Assembly (NCBI RefSeq): GCF_014851395.1
Contig: NW_024040374.1
Location: 24,632,772-24,696,771, forward strand
Direction: 5' to 3'
DNA length: 64,000 nucleotides
Origin: Micropterus salmoides
Lineage: Eukaryota; Chordata; Actinopteri; Centrarchiformes; Centrarchidae
The translations under genes were made by a program, and so were the position numbers. The notes under the pieces were generated by a model. That model ran no database searches. It worked only from the letters and a program-made list of their open reading frames with translations, and had not been told where the DNA came from. Shown here piece by piece: positions 12,893 to 25,700 of the stretch. How positions within the stretch are numbered: position 1 is the first letter of the stretch; each line of letters starts with the position of its first letter.

Positions 12893-14286
12893 GGCGTAAG
12901 AAACGTGAGCTTCAGCCAGCCTCCAGCCACAGAGGAAATAATGCATGAATAAAGATGGCAGCTTCTGGAAATAAACATGTAAAAGAAGTCAGAAAGCATT
13001 GAGAGGAGGAGAATGAATGGGACAGGCTGTTCTAGATGGATATCCACATTCTTCATCAGTGCTATTTTTCATTTACTACTCTGATTAGGGCACATCCAAC
13101 TGTCACTGTAGGAGAAACAAAACCATAGGAATCCCAGGTTTCATACATATCAGTGCGCAGTGTGTCTTCTCCTTGCACACACTGTCAGATCGATCTGCCT
13201 GTGTGACATGGAGATATTACATGTGTGACAATCTGAGTTATTACATGTCTGTGGGTGCGATAAGAAGCCTTATCCATTCTTTATTAGGGAGAAAGCGAGA
13301 GGGAGAGACCATCACAGCAGGCCGATAAGTCTACTGATTAGCCTTAGTGGATGAGTTCTCACTCCACCGATTTTAATTCTGATTACCCCTGCACACACTC
13401 ACACATACACTCACACTCTACTAGTGATTGATTTGATTCCTGAGGAGTCAGGTTTCAGGGTATTGTGTTGGCATCCAGTGTGTCGCAGTGCTGTAACAGT
13501 GATGTGTAAAGACTGTTTCATCGTCCAGAGGTAACAGGCTCTCTTGGCTGTTCTCTGACTTCATTGGCCAATTGTGTAGGTTCCCACCAGTCAGCAGAAG
13601 GAAGGGGTCTATGACGTCCCAAAGCGACACCCAGTGAGTGACCGTGTGTTTGTCCGTGTCCCACCACCCCACTCAGCCTGCCTCCCCCTCTCAGACAAAC
13701 CTCTCAGCCGTCCCACCTTTACTCGAGTGCAAAGCCTTTCCCTTCGGTGCCCTCTCCTTTTGTAGAGCCTTGTGAAGCTCTAATTTTGCAGCGATTCTAC
13801 TTCCCGTTAACATCGCTCCCTCACAGTGATCCAGTGTCTGTGATTTATCCCTGAGAGGTTTGCTGGGACCCAGTGCTCTTGTGCAATGTGCTGTGCTACG
13901 TTTCTGCTTGTGCTGTAGCTGTGGTGGCTGGTGCCCTTCTCCTCATGCTCCGTGGTGCCTGCTCCTTATGGTTAACCAGAATACTGTGTGTGAATGCGTG
14001 TGTCGTGTCAGTTTGCTTTATGACGCATGCCTGGCTGTGGTTTGCCAGTGGTTAATACAATACAAAGCTGCATGACCCGCCAGATTGCGCTGAGCACACA
14101 TTTTGTCACTGTCATATCTTTTCTTTGATGGATATAAATTATACGTCTGACTTTAATGTGCATGGCCTCATATTTTTGTATCTATATAGAAGGATGTTGA
14201 ACAGTCGTTCACCCTGTTGATGCATATAAGTAAGAGTGTTTCCAGAGTAAATCTAAATCACTGTTTGTATGTGTGTTTACAGTACT

Positions 14287-14339
<53 letters not shown>

Positions 14340-16229
14340 CATATCTTTAAGCTCTTGTTAGTGGCTGCCACACTGCCAGTTGTTATAATGAAAGATGACC
14401 TTGGCCACTGTCAGGCTGCACTATAACTCAGTTGCTTTTTTATCTGCCTATAAAGATGCTAGTTATATTTGTGCCTGATTTAATCTGCTAAAATCTTCAT
14501 TCTCAATAACCAGGCTGCTGTCCTGAATGTGTCTGTGCGTGTGGTTGTGAGCCCATGTTGCTGTTCCATAGATCAGTATTCCCTCAGTCCATCCAGAGCT
14601 CACCAGCTCTGTGTGTATTCCCCTGCAGTGAGTCTTTTATCCTTAAACCGCTAAAACTGGACTCCTCCACGTCACTCCTGGCAGTCACAATCCCACACTA
14701 GGAATTTTGGTAGGCTTGGAATCAGTCTCGCAGTTTTCTGGCTGCATATTATCCTCAGCTTTGGTAAGAAGCTTACAGGCACCATAGTATTTCTGTTCTC
14801 TCCTCACCCAGCCCACAACACATGCTGCTATTTGGATTGCCTTTGTGTTGGCAGGTGTCTGAACGTGAACAAATCCAATATTTCTCTCTTGTTGTGCAAC
14901 CAATCGGACTAGTCGTCCACCCTATTTTAAATAAAGCAAATTGCTGCTTCCCAGTAAGTCAGAGGGAGTAAATATAACCCAGGATCATAGAAATATAAAT
15001 GGATCATAGAAATTTAAGAATTTACTTTGTGGCAAACCGCATGTATTGTATTAAAGACAATATAATTTGGTTTTAACCCAGAGGGTAGAAAACTGCCGCT
15101 GTGCTGCTCTCTCCGTGGGTTGAATCTTTCAAGCATGTTGCACCTCCATCACTGATGTCACAGCAGGATTTTTCCATCAGAAGTCCAAATGCTGCATTCA
15201 CATCCTATTGTTACAATAAGCAGCCTCAAGGAGAAACGAGGCATTTTGGATACATCTTATATTTAGTGAAAAGAACTGCTAAAGCTACAGCTAAAAACTG
15301 GTGCACCTTATAAAATGGCTGCAAAGCTGCAGTTGCTGCCAGTGTACTGTAAATAAACTCCATTGTTAACATCAATACAGTCAATTCAGCTAATTACAAA
15401 GGAGATTTATAGCTGACACGATGAATTTGTTATTAATTCCTAATGATCACAAATTTAGGCAACATTATTGTTTATATGGAGTGGCTGCAGGGCTTGCATT
15501 GATGCTAACTATTTTAACACTTAAAATTGAGATGTTTTCTCATTCTTCCTATTCAGCCAACATGGCATGAATGCAGCAATAGCACTTGTTGTGACATTAC
15601 TGACGGCGGAGTGACCAGAGGCGTCTCCTCAGTAGAAATAATGACAGTTGAAACTAGCATTAGATGGGATCATTGCTGTGTGTGTGTACCCACTACACCT
15701 GAGATGAAATGATAGAACCGGCAGAAATGCAACATCCTGTCTTAAAGCAATCTCTTCTGTTGTTTACTCTGTCACCTCCGTAAACGATGACAAATCAATA
15801 AAACACCCACAGACACACATATAAAACCAATTCAATCTACTGAGCTTTTGACCCTGTTAGAACTGAGCGAGTGTGAATCAACAGAAGCCCTCGCTACCAT
15901 GTAGAGGTCAGCAGAGTACCGCCAACAAGCCAAACACATCAACTCTGCTCAAACACTGAATTAGTATGATATATGATATGATATGTATCATATTATATAC
16001 TGTACCCATATAAAAGGGGCATTTCTGTAAATTCGAATCTGTGTCTTTATTGGCCTTGCGTTGAGCTTAAAATAAAGGTTGCATCTAAATTGTGTTTGTG
16101 TGTGTGGTGCTGAGGGTTTTGGTGTCTGTGTGTGAGTGTATGTGTGTGAAAGAGTGTGACAGAGAAAATGACTTAAAGGGAGAGAAAAATGTCCCTAGTC
16201 CGGTTCTGTTTTGTTCCGAGTTGTGAGAC

Positions 16230-16267
<38 letters not shown>

Positions 16268-19200
16268 TGTTTGCATGTGACAGTTTGCCTGTGTGATCAG
16301 TCAGACGGTAAGGGATCAGCAAGGTGGCGTTAATTAAAGGGACTGCGATAATTGTATGCAGAACACATGTGCACAGGTAATTACTGTTTCCCTGGAGATG
16401 GCTAATTGATAGGTGGCAGCTGTACTGATAAAGATAAAGGCCTGGGCAAAGAGATGGTCAAGAGTGTATAATGGGCACAGAGGGATAATTGGCAGGGCAA
16501 GAGAGAGAGGGATGGACAAAGTGAGAGTGAAGATAGAAAGGCAGAGGAATGGGCAACAGCAGATTGTAGCCTTTAGCCGAGTAGATACTGTATGTTTCAA
16601 TCCAACTGTCAGGTAAATTTAAATATTCAAAAATCCAGATTAGGTGGATTTCATCAGTTGGATTCAAATGAACTATTATGCATCCAGTAGAATGTATTTC
16701 CAAAACTGATTAGTATTAGGCAAGCTGTTATTGTTCTTCATCATCAGTTAATGATGGCCATACTTCATGCTTTCATCCAAAGAAAAGCATACACTCAGCA
16801 ATATTGTAGTGCACCAACTACTCTTGCTTTGCCAGAGCTATCTGCACATCATATTTCAGTGCCAGTGCTGGCAAAAGATCTGGCAGAACCCTTGATCATT
16901 CTGCTATAGCTGAAAAAAAAATTGGAGGATGTTTGTACAGTCAGATTTTTCTGGGGTGGGAGCAAAATCCATGCAAGTACGACGTAATTCAGAAGCCTGA
17001 AGCCACAAGCCATATCAGCTGTTGACTGTACAGACAACATTTGTTAGCTGGATAAATTCCTATTCATGGGATTTGTTGCTGATAATAAAGCATGAACATA
17101 TCATGTAATTTTTTGATTGTAATTCACTTTGATGGAGATCCAGCTTGATGATGATGCAGAGCAAGCTAGCAGTAAGGAAGCAGTTTTTACCCATAAAATG
17201 TAACATACTCCCTCCCTTTGCTCTCACATACAGCATGTTAGTTAATCCAGCTCCTCTTACTGTGTCTGCCTGCCTGTCTCACACTGTGGTTCCTGACACA
17301 GGGGAGCAGGCTTTACAGAAACACAAAGAGGGTTTAAACCTCAGCTCAGTGCTATAGTTTAGACTAAAGGTAGGGATGATCTTTAAACCTTTTTAAATCT
17401 TCACTTTGGCTCTAAGTCTGTCAAGAAGAACCGTACCTTCGCCTGAGTGAGTGTATGGTGATGTGTGTGGTAGTGTGTGTGTGTTTTGTGACACCTGCAG
17501 ACCATTATATTCCCCTCTTAAATGAGCCTCATTTCACCCCACTCCCTTCTGTCTCACCCTCTCTCTGAGTGCATGAAAAACCACTAATTTATTTGTGTGT
17601 GAGCACATTTTCATCCCACCTGCCATCTAACACTGGGGTTGTGATTGCAGAATGGACAAGAAAACAACCCCCACCACCACCACCACCATCATCACCAACA
17701 TCATTTCCATGATCAGCCACTCCAGCAAGAACAAACTGAACTACAGCAGCAGCAGGCAGTGGCGGATCTGATAGACTTAGGTCTGGAAATGGTGACTCAG
17801 GTAAGGCTACGTACATCCAGCAAAGGACAGTGCTGTTGGGGTTGGGGTTCAGATAAAAGCTAGGAGGGTTTTCAGTATCTGTAAGCAGGGAACACACTGT
17901 CCTAAAGGTTACCTATCAGCCCCCATGAACTTCTTCTTTAGGCATATCCTCAGATGATCTCCCATCCTCCTCGGTACCGCTCCACTTTTGTTCTTCTCTA
18001 GTCGTAAATCACCTCAACTCTTGACCCCTGTCCTTTATGAATAAAACATGCGACCTCGCTGTTGCATAGTGACCGGGTTGAGGCAGAGGTAGCGTAGAGT
18101 ACCATACGTATGGGTGCACCTGTGCGTTCACACTTGCATGTGTACATATACATAAAATATGGAGGACGAGTGGTATAGCCTAGAGAAAAACACTCCCAGC
18201 AGCTCCGAGCAGAGGTCTTTTAAGGGCAGAGTGGACGTAAAGGTCAGAGTGTCTGCTAGAGAACGGGTGGGGGTCAGGAGGGTTAGCAGACAGCGGCGGT
18301 CATCTCGCCTGCAGACACACTTGCAGAGTGCTGCTGCTGCTCAGAGCACATTAATGAAGCATTCATAACACTCTGATAATCACAGCAACCTGACCCCACC
18401 ACCCCAGATCCACATGCGTAAAGAATATTGAGTCAAGTGACTTAACTAAAAGTGGACAGAACGTCTATTAACGTCAAACTTCCTGTACTGTTTGAACACT
18501 CGCTCCAGTGGCATTTTTCCTGTGCCGGGGGTTTCTGTTTAAAGAACATTAGCAAATGCTGTGTGTTATTGACTCAGAGCACCCTGTGCCACAACACTGA
18601 GTAACAGCCATAGGAATTTGTTGCATTTTAGTTTGAGAAGGATGTTTCTTAAAATGCGTTTTGTGAATATAATCCTGTTATCAGTCCTTTTGGATGCACC
18701 ATTTTCTGTATCTTTGATATCTAGCTTAGCATCTTGTTGAATTGATCTTTATCTTCTGCAGTAGACTCTGCAGCAACAATAGTCCACATTACAGCCTTCC
18801 TTCCCCCCTTCTCTTTGTAAAAAACCTAACATACCCATCCAGACCCATAACTGTTAAACACCATGCACACAGATCAATTTTCTGATAGATGTAAAAAGTA
18901 CTTTTTGGTCTATGTGTGACCTACGAGAAAGAACAAGAGGGAAGATATTCTAAGAACATTCATTATTTCAAAGGAAATTATCCGCAACCATGATTTATGC
19001 TAATCTCTGACCATTTATTCAAGGCTTAAATTCCTTTACGACTAAAAATAGAGTTTCCTTCACTTGCCACCAGGCCTAAAGATATTATTAATGCGGAGAT
19101 ACTAAAGAAAAGGATCATGGGGAGACTGTGAAAGGAAACAGAACGATACAGAACAAATTCAGATCAAATAGAAAGGCTGCTGTGTTTGATAGCTGTTTCC

Positions 19201-22200
19201 TCTGAGGCACACCAGACATCCTCTACTACAACAGAGGAACATTAATGACTTGTCCAGAAGAAGACACTATAATGATGCAAGGTGGGGGGTGTGGGGTGGG
19301 GATGTGGAGGGGGATAGTCTGCCTTTGGACCAGCTGCTGGAAAACATCTTTATGTGTAGCAGAAAACTACGACTGTGATAACTCTTGGTAGGTATGTCAT
19401 CATAATCAATCATTTCATCTCATTATCCCATCTCACCTCACCCCTCTGTTACCTCTTCTGTGTTGCTGCCACAGTGCTCAGGTAGGTACCACAACCAAAC
19501 CAAGCTCGTGTCTTGTTGCATGCAGTGTGTGATGCATGTTGCACTGGAATGTAAACTGACCCAGATAATGCATGTAGTACAACAGTGTAGCTATTGTACC
19601 TGACTGCTAGTGTATACTTTCTCTTATTCTCAGAATATCAACCAATTAGAGATTTTTGGAGACATGTCCACTCCTCCTGACATCACCTCTCCATCGGTGA
19701 GTAGCTGTCATACATGCACGGTTTGTGATTTAAATCTTATAAAATCCTAACTATACTTTCCGATTATTTTTATATTATTATTGTTTTCTCTCGATCCGAC
19801 CTCCAATCGCGCCCTGCGCAGACCCCCGCTTCTCCAGCCAACACCCTCGACCCCTCGCTGGGCTTGCAGCCTCCCACAGAACTGTTTGCTCCCTTCAATC
19901 CTGCGTCTGTGCCCTCAGGTAGGACCTTCATTTTCTACTTAAATACACCGCTGCTACAAGCGGAGGGAAAACAAACGCAGCGGGAGAGAGAGTCGAGACA
20001 AGAGATGAAGGGGAGCTGGAGAGTCAGAAGATTCGGAGGCAGAGGGCAGAGGGGAGAGAAGTGTGTGTGTGTGTGGGGGGGTCTTCAGGGGGGGTTGCTA
20101 AATAGAGGGGGACGGAATAGAATTGAAATGTAGATGAGGAGAGGGGGAAGAAGAGAAAAGGTGGTATTGGTTGTGTGTTGAATATGAAATGGATTATTAG
20201 CTTGCTGCCTAAGCTGCTGCTGATTTACCTGTGGCTGATGCAACTGTGGAAGTCAGAGGTAATAAAACATGCTGAGATGATTGTAGACTCCTTGGTATGC
20301 ACAGGGCTTCTGTGAATTAGACATCAGTGTGTACTTATTTTTTAAGGTTCTCCTCCTTTTACTCCCCCCTCACTTCTGTTCGTCCCCTCTCCTCGTCTCT
20401 CAAATGTCAATGTAGCAGGTTGGCTGAGGTTAAATGTCAGCTTTCTCTGCTGTAGGTATCAACTGGGACACGAGAAACGGGAGACCATCAAGTGTATAAT
20501 AGAATAAGCTTCTACTGATGAGTTTGAGTGATTTTAATGAGTGTGTGTTCTGTGAGCCCTTCCTTTTCATAATGACTCTGCCTCATTCTAAAGGTAATTA
20601 TGATAGTTCACCATGACCATTAGGAGACACCACATTAGCTGCAGGCAGAAGTAGGGCAGCATTCTCTTGTGATGCATGGGTTATTATCTGTGTGAAAAGC
20701 ACTGGTGAGCATCTGCATTGTGGGTATTTTAATCACTTCCTCTTCTGGCTTCTTTTTTTTATCTCATTAAGGTTTTACAAAATATTCCTGTATATCTTAA
20801 TCTTAAGCTGTTTACAAACTTGCCACTCACCACCAGGTTATGTGACAATGGGAGCAGTACCCCCCGGCCACTGGTCCCAGCAGGCGTTTGCTGCCCAGAC
20901 ACCGCTGGCCTTCGGGGTCCAGTCTCCTCTAGGCCCGGTAGCCCAGGTGCTGCCAGGCGGCCAGCCTCTCATCTGGGGCCAGGCCAACATCTTCCCTGCC
21001 ACCCAGCAGCAGTGGGCAGCCATGGCAGCCGGAGCCTTCCCCCCCACAGCCTACCTCCCTGCCCAACCTGTGGGCACTCTGCCTGCCGCCATGTTCCAGA
21101 CTCTCACCCCCGTCACGACTGTGACTCCCGCCGGCGAGAGCCATTCAGGTGCTGGAGCAAGCGCTTCAGCTGCCTCCCCTTCAGCGTCGTCGAGTCCGCA
21201 GCACGGGGACAGGGCGAGAAAGATGGGCAAAGAGATGTTCAAGGTGGGGAGCTAAAAAATAAAGAATTCTGATGAAAACACAATTATGATATCTGTTGGG
21301 AACTCCATTTTCTACCTTGTGTTGTTTTTAGAAAATGTGGTCATGACGCAAAAGAAGAAATTAGCAGCAAAAGCCCAAATGATTTAACATCAGCCAGAGA
21401 AACCAGGAACTGTATTTATCTTATCATTCTTTTTCTATTGTTTCTGGGGACATTATATGCCTTTTATTAGATAGCTGACAGGAAATAAGGGGAGAGAGAT
21501 GGGGAAATTGTGGACATTGTCAGCACCTTAACTTGGCACTCTTACTGTTTTTTTGCATCCCAATCTCAAAGAGCAGGGCCTGGGTACAACTGGAATTTCG
21601 TTGAGACCAACCTAGATTTAGAATGAGCCTCTGTGGAGTTTGTTGCTCAAACAGTCCAACCCACTACGGTTGACACAAGAACACAAGAATGGATGAGACT
21701 ATTTATGGAGGCTGAGACAAGTCTGAGTCCAAAAAGCTACAAGAGCTGAGACGATAGAAGTTCAAGACGATAGGAAAAAAACATCTTGAGACCAAGACAG
21801 GAAGCACTGCCACCTAGGTTTTAGCCACGGTGATCAAGTGCTCTTCATCAGATTTGACGGCCATGCTGTCAGTCAAAGTATTCAAAGTTAAAGTAACTGT
21901 GTGAGGTTTAACTTTTGCCTTTCTGACCAATGCTTACCTCTTCCTGCAGGACTTTCAGCTGGCAAAGCCTCCGGCCATGCCGTCGAAAAAGGGTGAACAG
22001 CCCAGTTTAACAGGAACCTCAGAGGCATTCAGCACTTACTTCAGCCGTGTGGGCACTGCCCAGGACACGGACGACTGTGACGACTTTGACATTTCTCAAA
22101 TGAATCTGACACCAGTCACCTCCACAACACCATCCACCAACTCACGTAAGAACTCTGTCCATTCATGTCTGTCCGTGCTCCAAGCGACCTGCTTTTTCTG

Positions 22201-22705
22201 TAGCATTTTCTGTCTGTAGCTACGTCTGACTCAACGTGACATCCCCTGCAGCACCCACCCCAGCTCCCAGGCAGAGCTCTCCCTCCAAGTCCTCCGCCTC
22301 CCATGTCAGTGACCCCCCCACCGACGCCACAGACCCCCCAACAGATGACTCGTTTGGGGAAGCAGAGGGCAGCCCTAGTCGCAGTGGAGAGGAAGATGCT
22401 GTAAGTGTGTGTAGTTGTGTTTGTGTGTGTGTGTGAGAGAGGATGGTAAAGTCAAGTGTGTGTGCATTTAATAACTCACTCCTTATGCTGCTATAACCTG
22501 CGCAGCGCGTTGAGATCTGCTGATAAATAGCCTTTGTAGCAGTGTTGGCGGGCCAGGTAATCACTCTGCCTGATTAGGGGACCGATGCCGTTGTGTCCCT
22601 TAGTGTGCTAGTGTGTGTTCGTATCAGTGCATGTTTGAATGTGCACATGAAGTGTGTGTGTCTGTGTGAACATGAGCTGTGGCGTACCTGCATAAGTATG
22701 TAGTT

Positions 22706-22746
<41 letters not shown>

Positions 22747-25700
22747 GTCAACACAGCGTTAAATTAGCTGGTGGAATTGTCAGAAGCATCATTAAGCTGT
22801 TATTAATACCAGCCAGGTAGTGTCCATACATCACTACTTCTATATGGACAGACTCATCTTTGGTGAGATAGAGGCGGAATAATGCCCCAATTCTTCTTCC
22901 AGGGGCAATTAATATTTATTTTACCAGCAGCACATCCATATAAGTGAGTGAAATTAAGGAAAGATAAGAAGATAAAGTGAGATTTTAGGAAGGTCGGAGA
23001 AACTCCCTTTGACCAAGTCCTTGTAGAATGAGTGACTTCCAAGAAGACTTTTCTAGTACTTTTCTAGTCTGCCTTTCCCTCTTTTTTTGCGTTTCTTTCA
23101 TGCCTGCCTCTTTCTTCTCTTTTGGTCTCCACTCTCCAGGCGTGAAACATTAGTTTTATGCCTCCAATCCAGCTATTATTGGAAAAAATAGAGGACTTTC
23201 ACACTGCTGAAAATGTCACCAGGCCTGAATAACACACAGAAGCTTTACACAACCCTGAGAAATGTGCACTGGTGGCGGCAGTGAGTGAATGCCGCGAAAA
23301 GGTTACAAAGAAAGACAGGAAAGATGGAGCAAAGGCTGGAAAACAGCCTCCCACTCTCTGAGGGGCGAGGTGTAAAAAGCGGTAGTGGTTTAGGAAAAAA
23401 GCAGCAGATCAATAGTATGAACTCCACAGATGCTTTCATAATAGACATCAGTAAAATACATGTGTGTGTGTGTTTAAGTATGTTTGTATGTATTGCAGAT
23501 GTGTTTCTGAGAAGAGACAGGCTGTGTGGGCTGTGTTTTCTCACTTTAAGAGTCCTTTGAATTTCTCCTTCAGAGTATTGACGCCTTTTCTCTTTTGCCT
23601 CCTGTTTACTTCTACTGTTGTAGACAATCCTGCGATCCCTCTTTCAGATGTATTCTTCTCTGTCTACTTTCCTTACCTCTCCTCCTTATTTCCTTCTCTT
23701 ACACCCCTCCATTATCTTTTCTCTCCACATTTCTCTTCCTTCCTCTCCTTCTTCCCCTCTTTAGGCTTGTGGCTCTGGGTCACCCTGCCCCAGTGAGACA
23801 GCAGAGCCTAGCCCAGACCAGGCCAGTCCAGAGGCTGGGAGCTAGATAGCAGCAGGGCAGGGTAGGTATCCATACCTCTCCTCTCCCTAGCTCCTCCTCC
23901 TTCACCTCCCTGCCCTTGTACCCCCTACTTACATCAGTCTCAGTGTGCTGCATCTTTTTTCATCTCTTCCTTCTTCTGAGTTTTTCTCCTTCTCCACCTG
24001 CTGTCACGCATGCTCAAAGAACGGCATGTGTTTGACTGACTTTGAGTGGTCATGTGTGTGACTGTGCATGTATGAGGATTTGCTTGTATTACCTTACGTG
24101 TGTTGGTAATTTTTGTCGTAGCCACACCTAGAGTTTCGTAAGTATCTATCTATTATGATGTGGCATTTGCATGAGTTTTTGAAACAATGTGTGACGAGTT
24201 CATCACGCATGATCACTTTGACCATGGTGCTCTGTGCCCTCATTATGTCTTTGTGATGTGTACCTAAATCACACCCAGTTCCCTAAATAGCACATATCTC
24301 AGTAGGAAAGCCAATGGTGTGTGGCAGCCAATCATAAACTGTGCACTTGAGCGAACAGGATGTCTTCTGGGATGTGTCAATGTTATGTGCAATATGCTGA
24401 TCTTAAATGTTTAGCATTATTATAAAAATGATGTGTGCTGTCATTTTTATGCATTATGCATGTTACATGATGTAATAATATGTGTAGTTTTTGGGTTGTA
24501 TTGTAAGAGGAGTGTGTTTTTTCACATCTTCCTAGAGGAAAACTTTCACACAACTTGTATAGGCTGGAAATTTCTTTTAGAGACATGTCAACATGCGGTC
24601 TGCCTACTCAAGGAGGGGCACACATACACGCACACACTCCTGGGTCGCAGCCATGAAATGGCATGCTTCCAAAGGAGAGAGCCATTTTGATCCCTGCCTC
24701 CCTACCCTGTGTCGTCACCCACACAATTCCCAACGATGCCTCCTTAATGATAGCTGCTGGCACTCACACAGGGAAAAATGTAATGGGTTTTGTTTTCATC
24801 AGCTAATACTGGGGTGCCAAGATTAATGACTGCCCCAACATAATTGGCATTAATTAAAACCCAAGAAGCCTTCTAGTCCTTCCCCACTCCAGGAGAGGAG
24901 GAGGGCTGGCTGAAAAGCCTCTCTCCCCCGTTGGTACTGTCTTCATATTCAGTCGGTCTGAAAGCTGCAGGGCAGCAGGTGGACACGGGCCTTAAGTAGG
25001 AGGACGGATTGTAGAGTACTGAGTGGTGAATCTGGCAGCAGACTGACTGTTATGGCCAGAAGCACAGAGTTTTTCCTCTGTAGTAGGTGGACTGCTTTGG
25101 TCCTGGTCCAATGAATCTGCTCCCATACGGTGTTTACTTGCTCAATCACATTGGCTTTAGACATCTCCCCTAACGAACACGCCTGTGCACTAGGCCCACT
25201 TATTCCCCAGACAAGCACACAAATGATCGATACTGTCACCACCTGTGCTCATATTGGAGCCAAAAAAAAAATAATGCGCGTGTGTGTTTGTGAGTGTGTG
25301 TTTGGTGGTGGCTATGTCCTGTCCTCCCCTCCCACTGTGTGGCTCTGACAGACATGTGTTCAGGCTAGTGGGAGTTTAAGTGTTTTTTTCTGGGGTGATC
25401 TCATCATGTACAGCGAACGCTCCCGAGTCTCAGCCGTGAAATGGCCTGCTTCCACGGTTCACTGAGCAGTCTCACATTGCTCCCCCTGCCCAGGGCCTAC
25501 CACTCACACGCATGCACATAAATGTCCACACGTGTACCAGTCTGGCCAGATATTTTGGCCTTCGGGCTGGTGCTACGCCAGCACATCACTCATACCTCCA
25601 CCCAGTCCCTCCCTCCTCTCTCTCTCTCTCTCAGCCCGGGTGTACGGAGCTGGAGCAGCCCCGGCTGGCAGCGCTGGTTAGATGATGCGGGGTGACACTG

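Larger units (their letters stand above)
13634..17650 (+). other. DAB1: DAB1 intron
   Basis: About 4 kb. I looked for the mammalian exon encoding FEDFEERFAAATPNRN and did not see it. The intron contains (TG)n runs at 14293-14338 and 16231-16264 and a candidate conserved non-coding element near 16323-16480. Confidence 0.7.

Noticed and set aside
17589..17897. Minus-strand Gly/Asp/Val-rich frame
   Set aside because: Complement of the CAC-rich (His) DAB1 exon.
19475..19481. 7-nt micro-exon (TGCTCAG) between ACAG and GTAGGT in a DAB1 intron
   Set aside because: Inclusion would shift the frame between the phase-0 exons at 17651-17800 and 19634-19696.
20820..21272. 150-residue plus-strand frame overlapping the long DAB1 exon
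   Set aside because: Out of frame with the conserved GYVTMGAV…KMGKEMFK reading; a GC-rich shadow.
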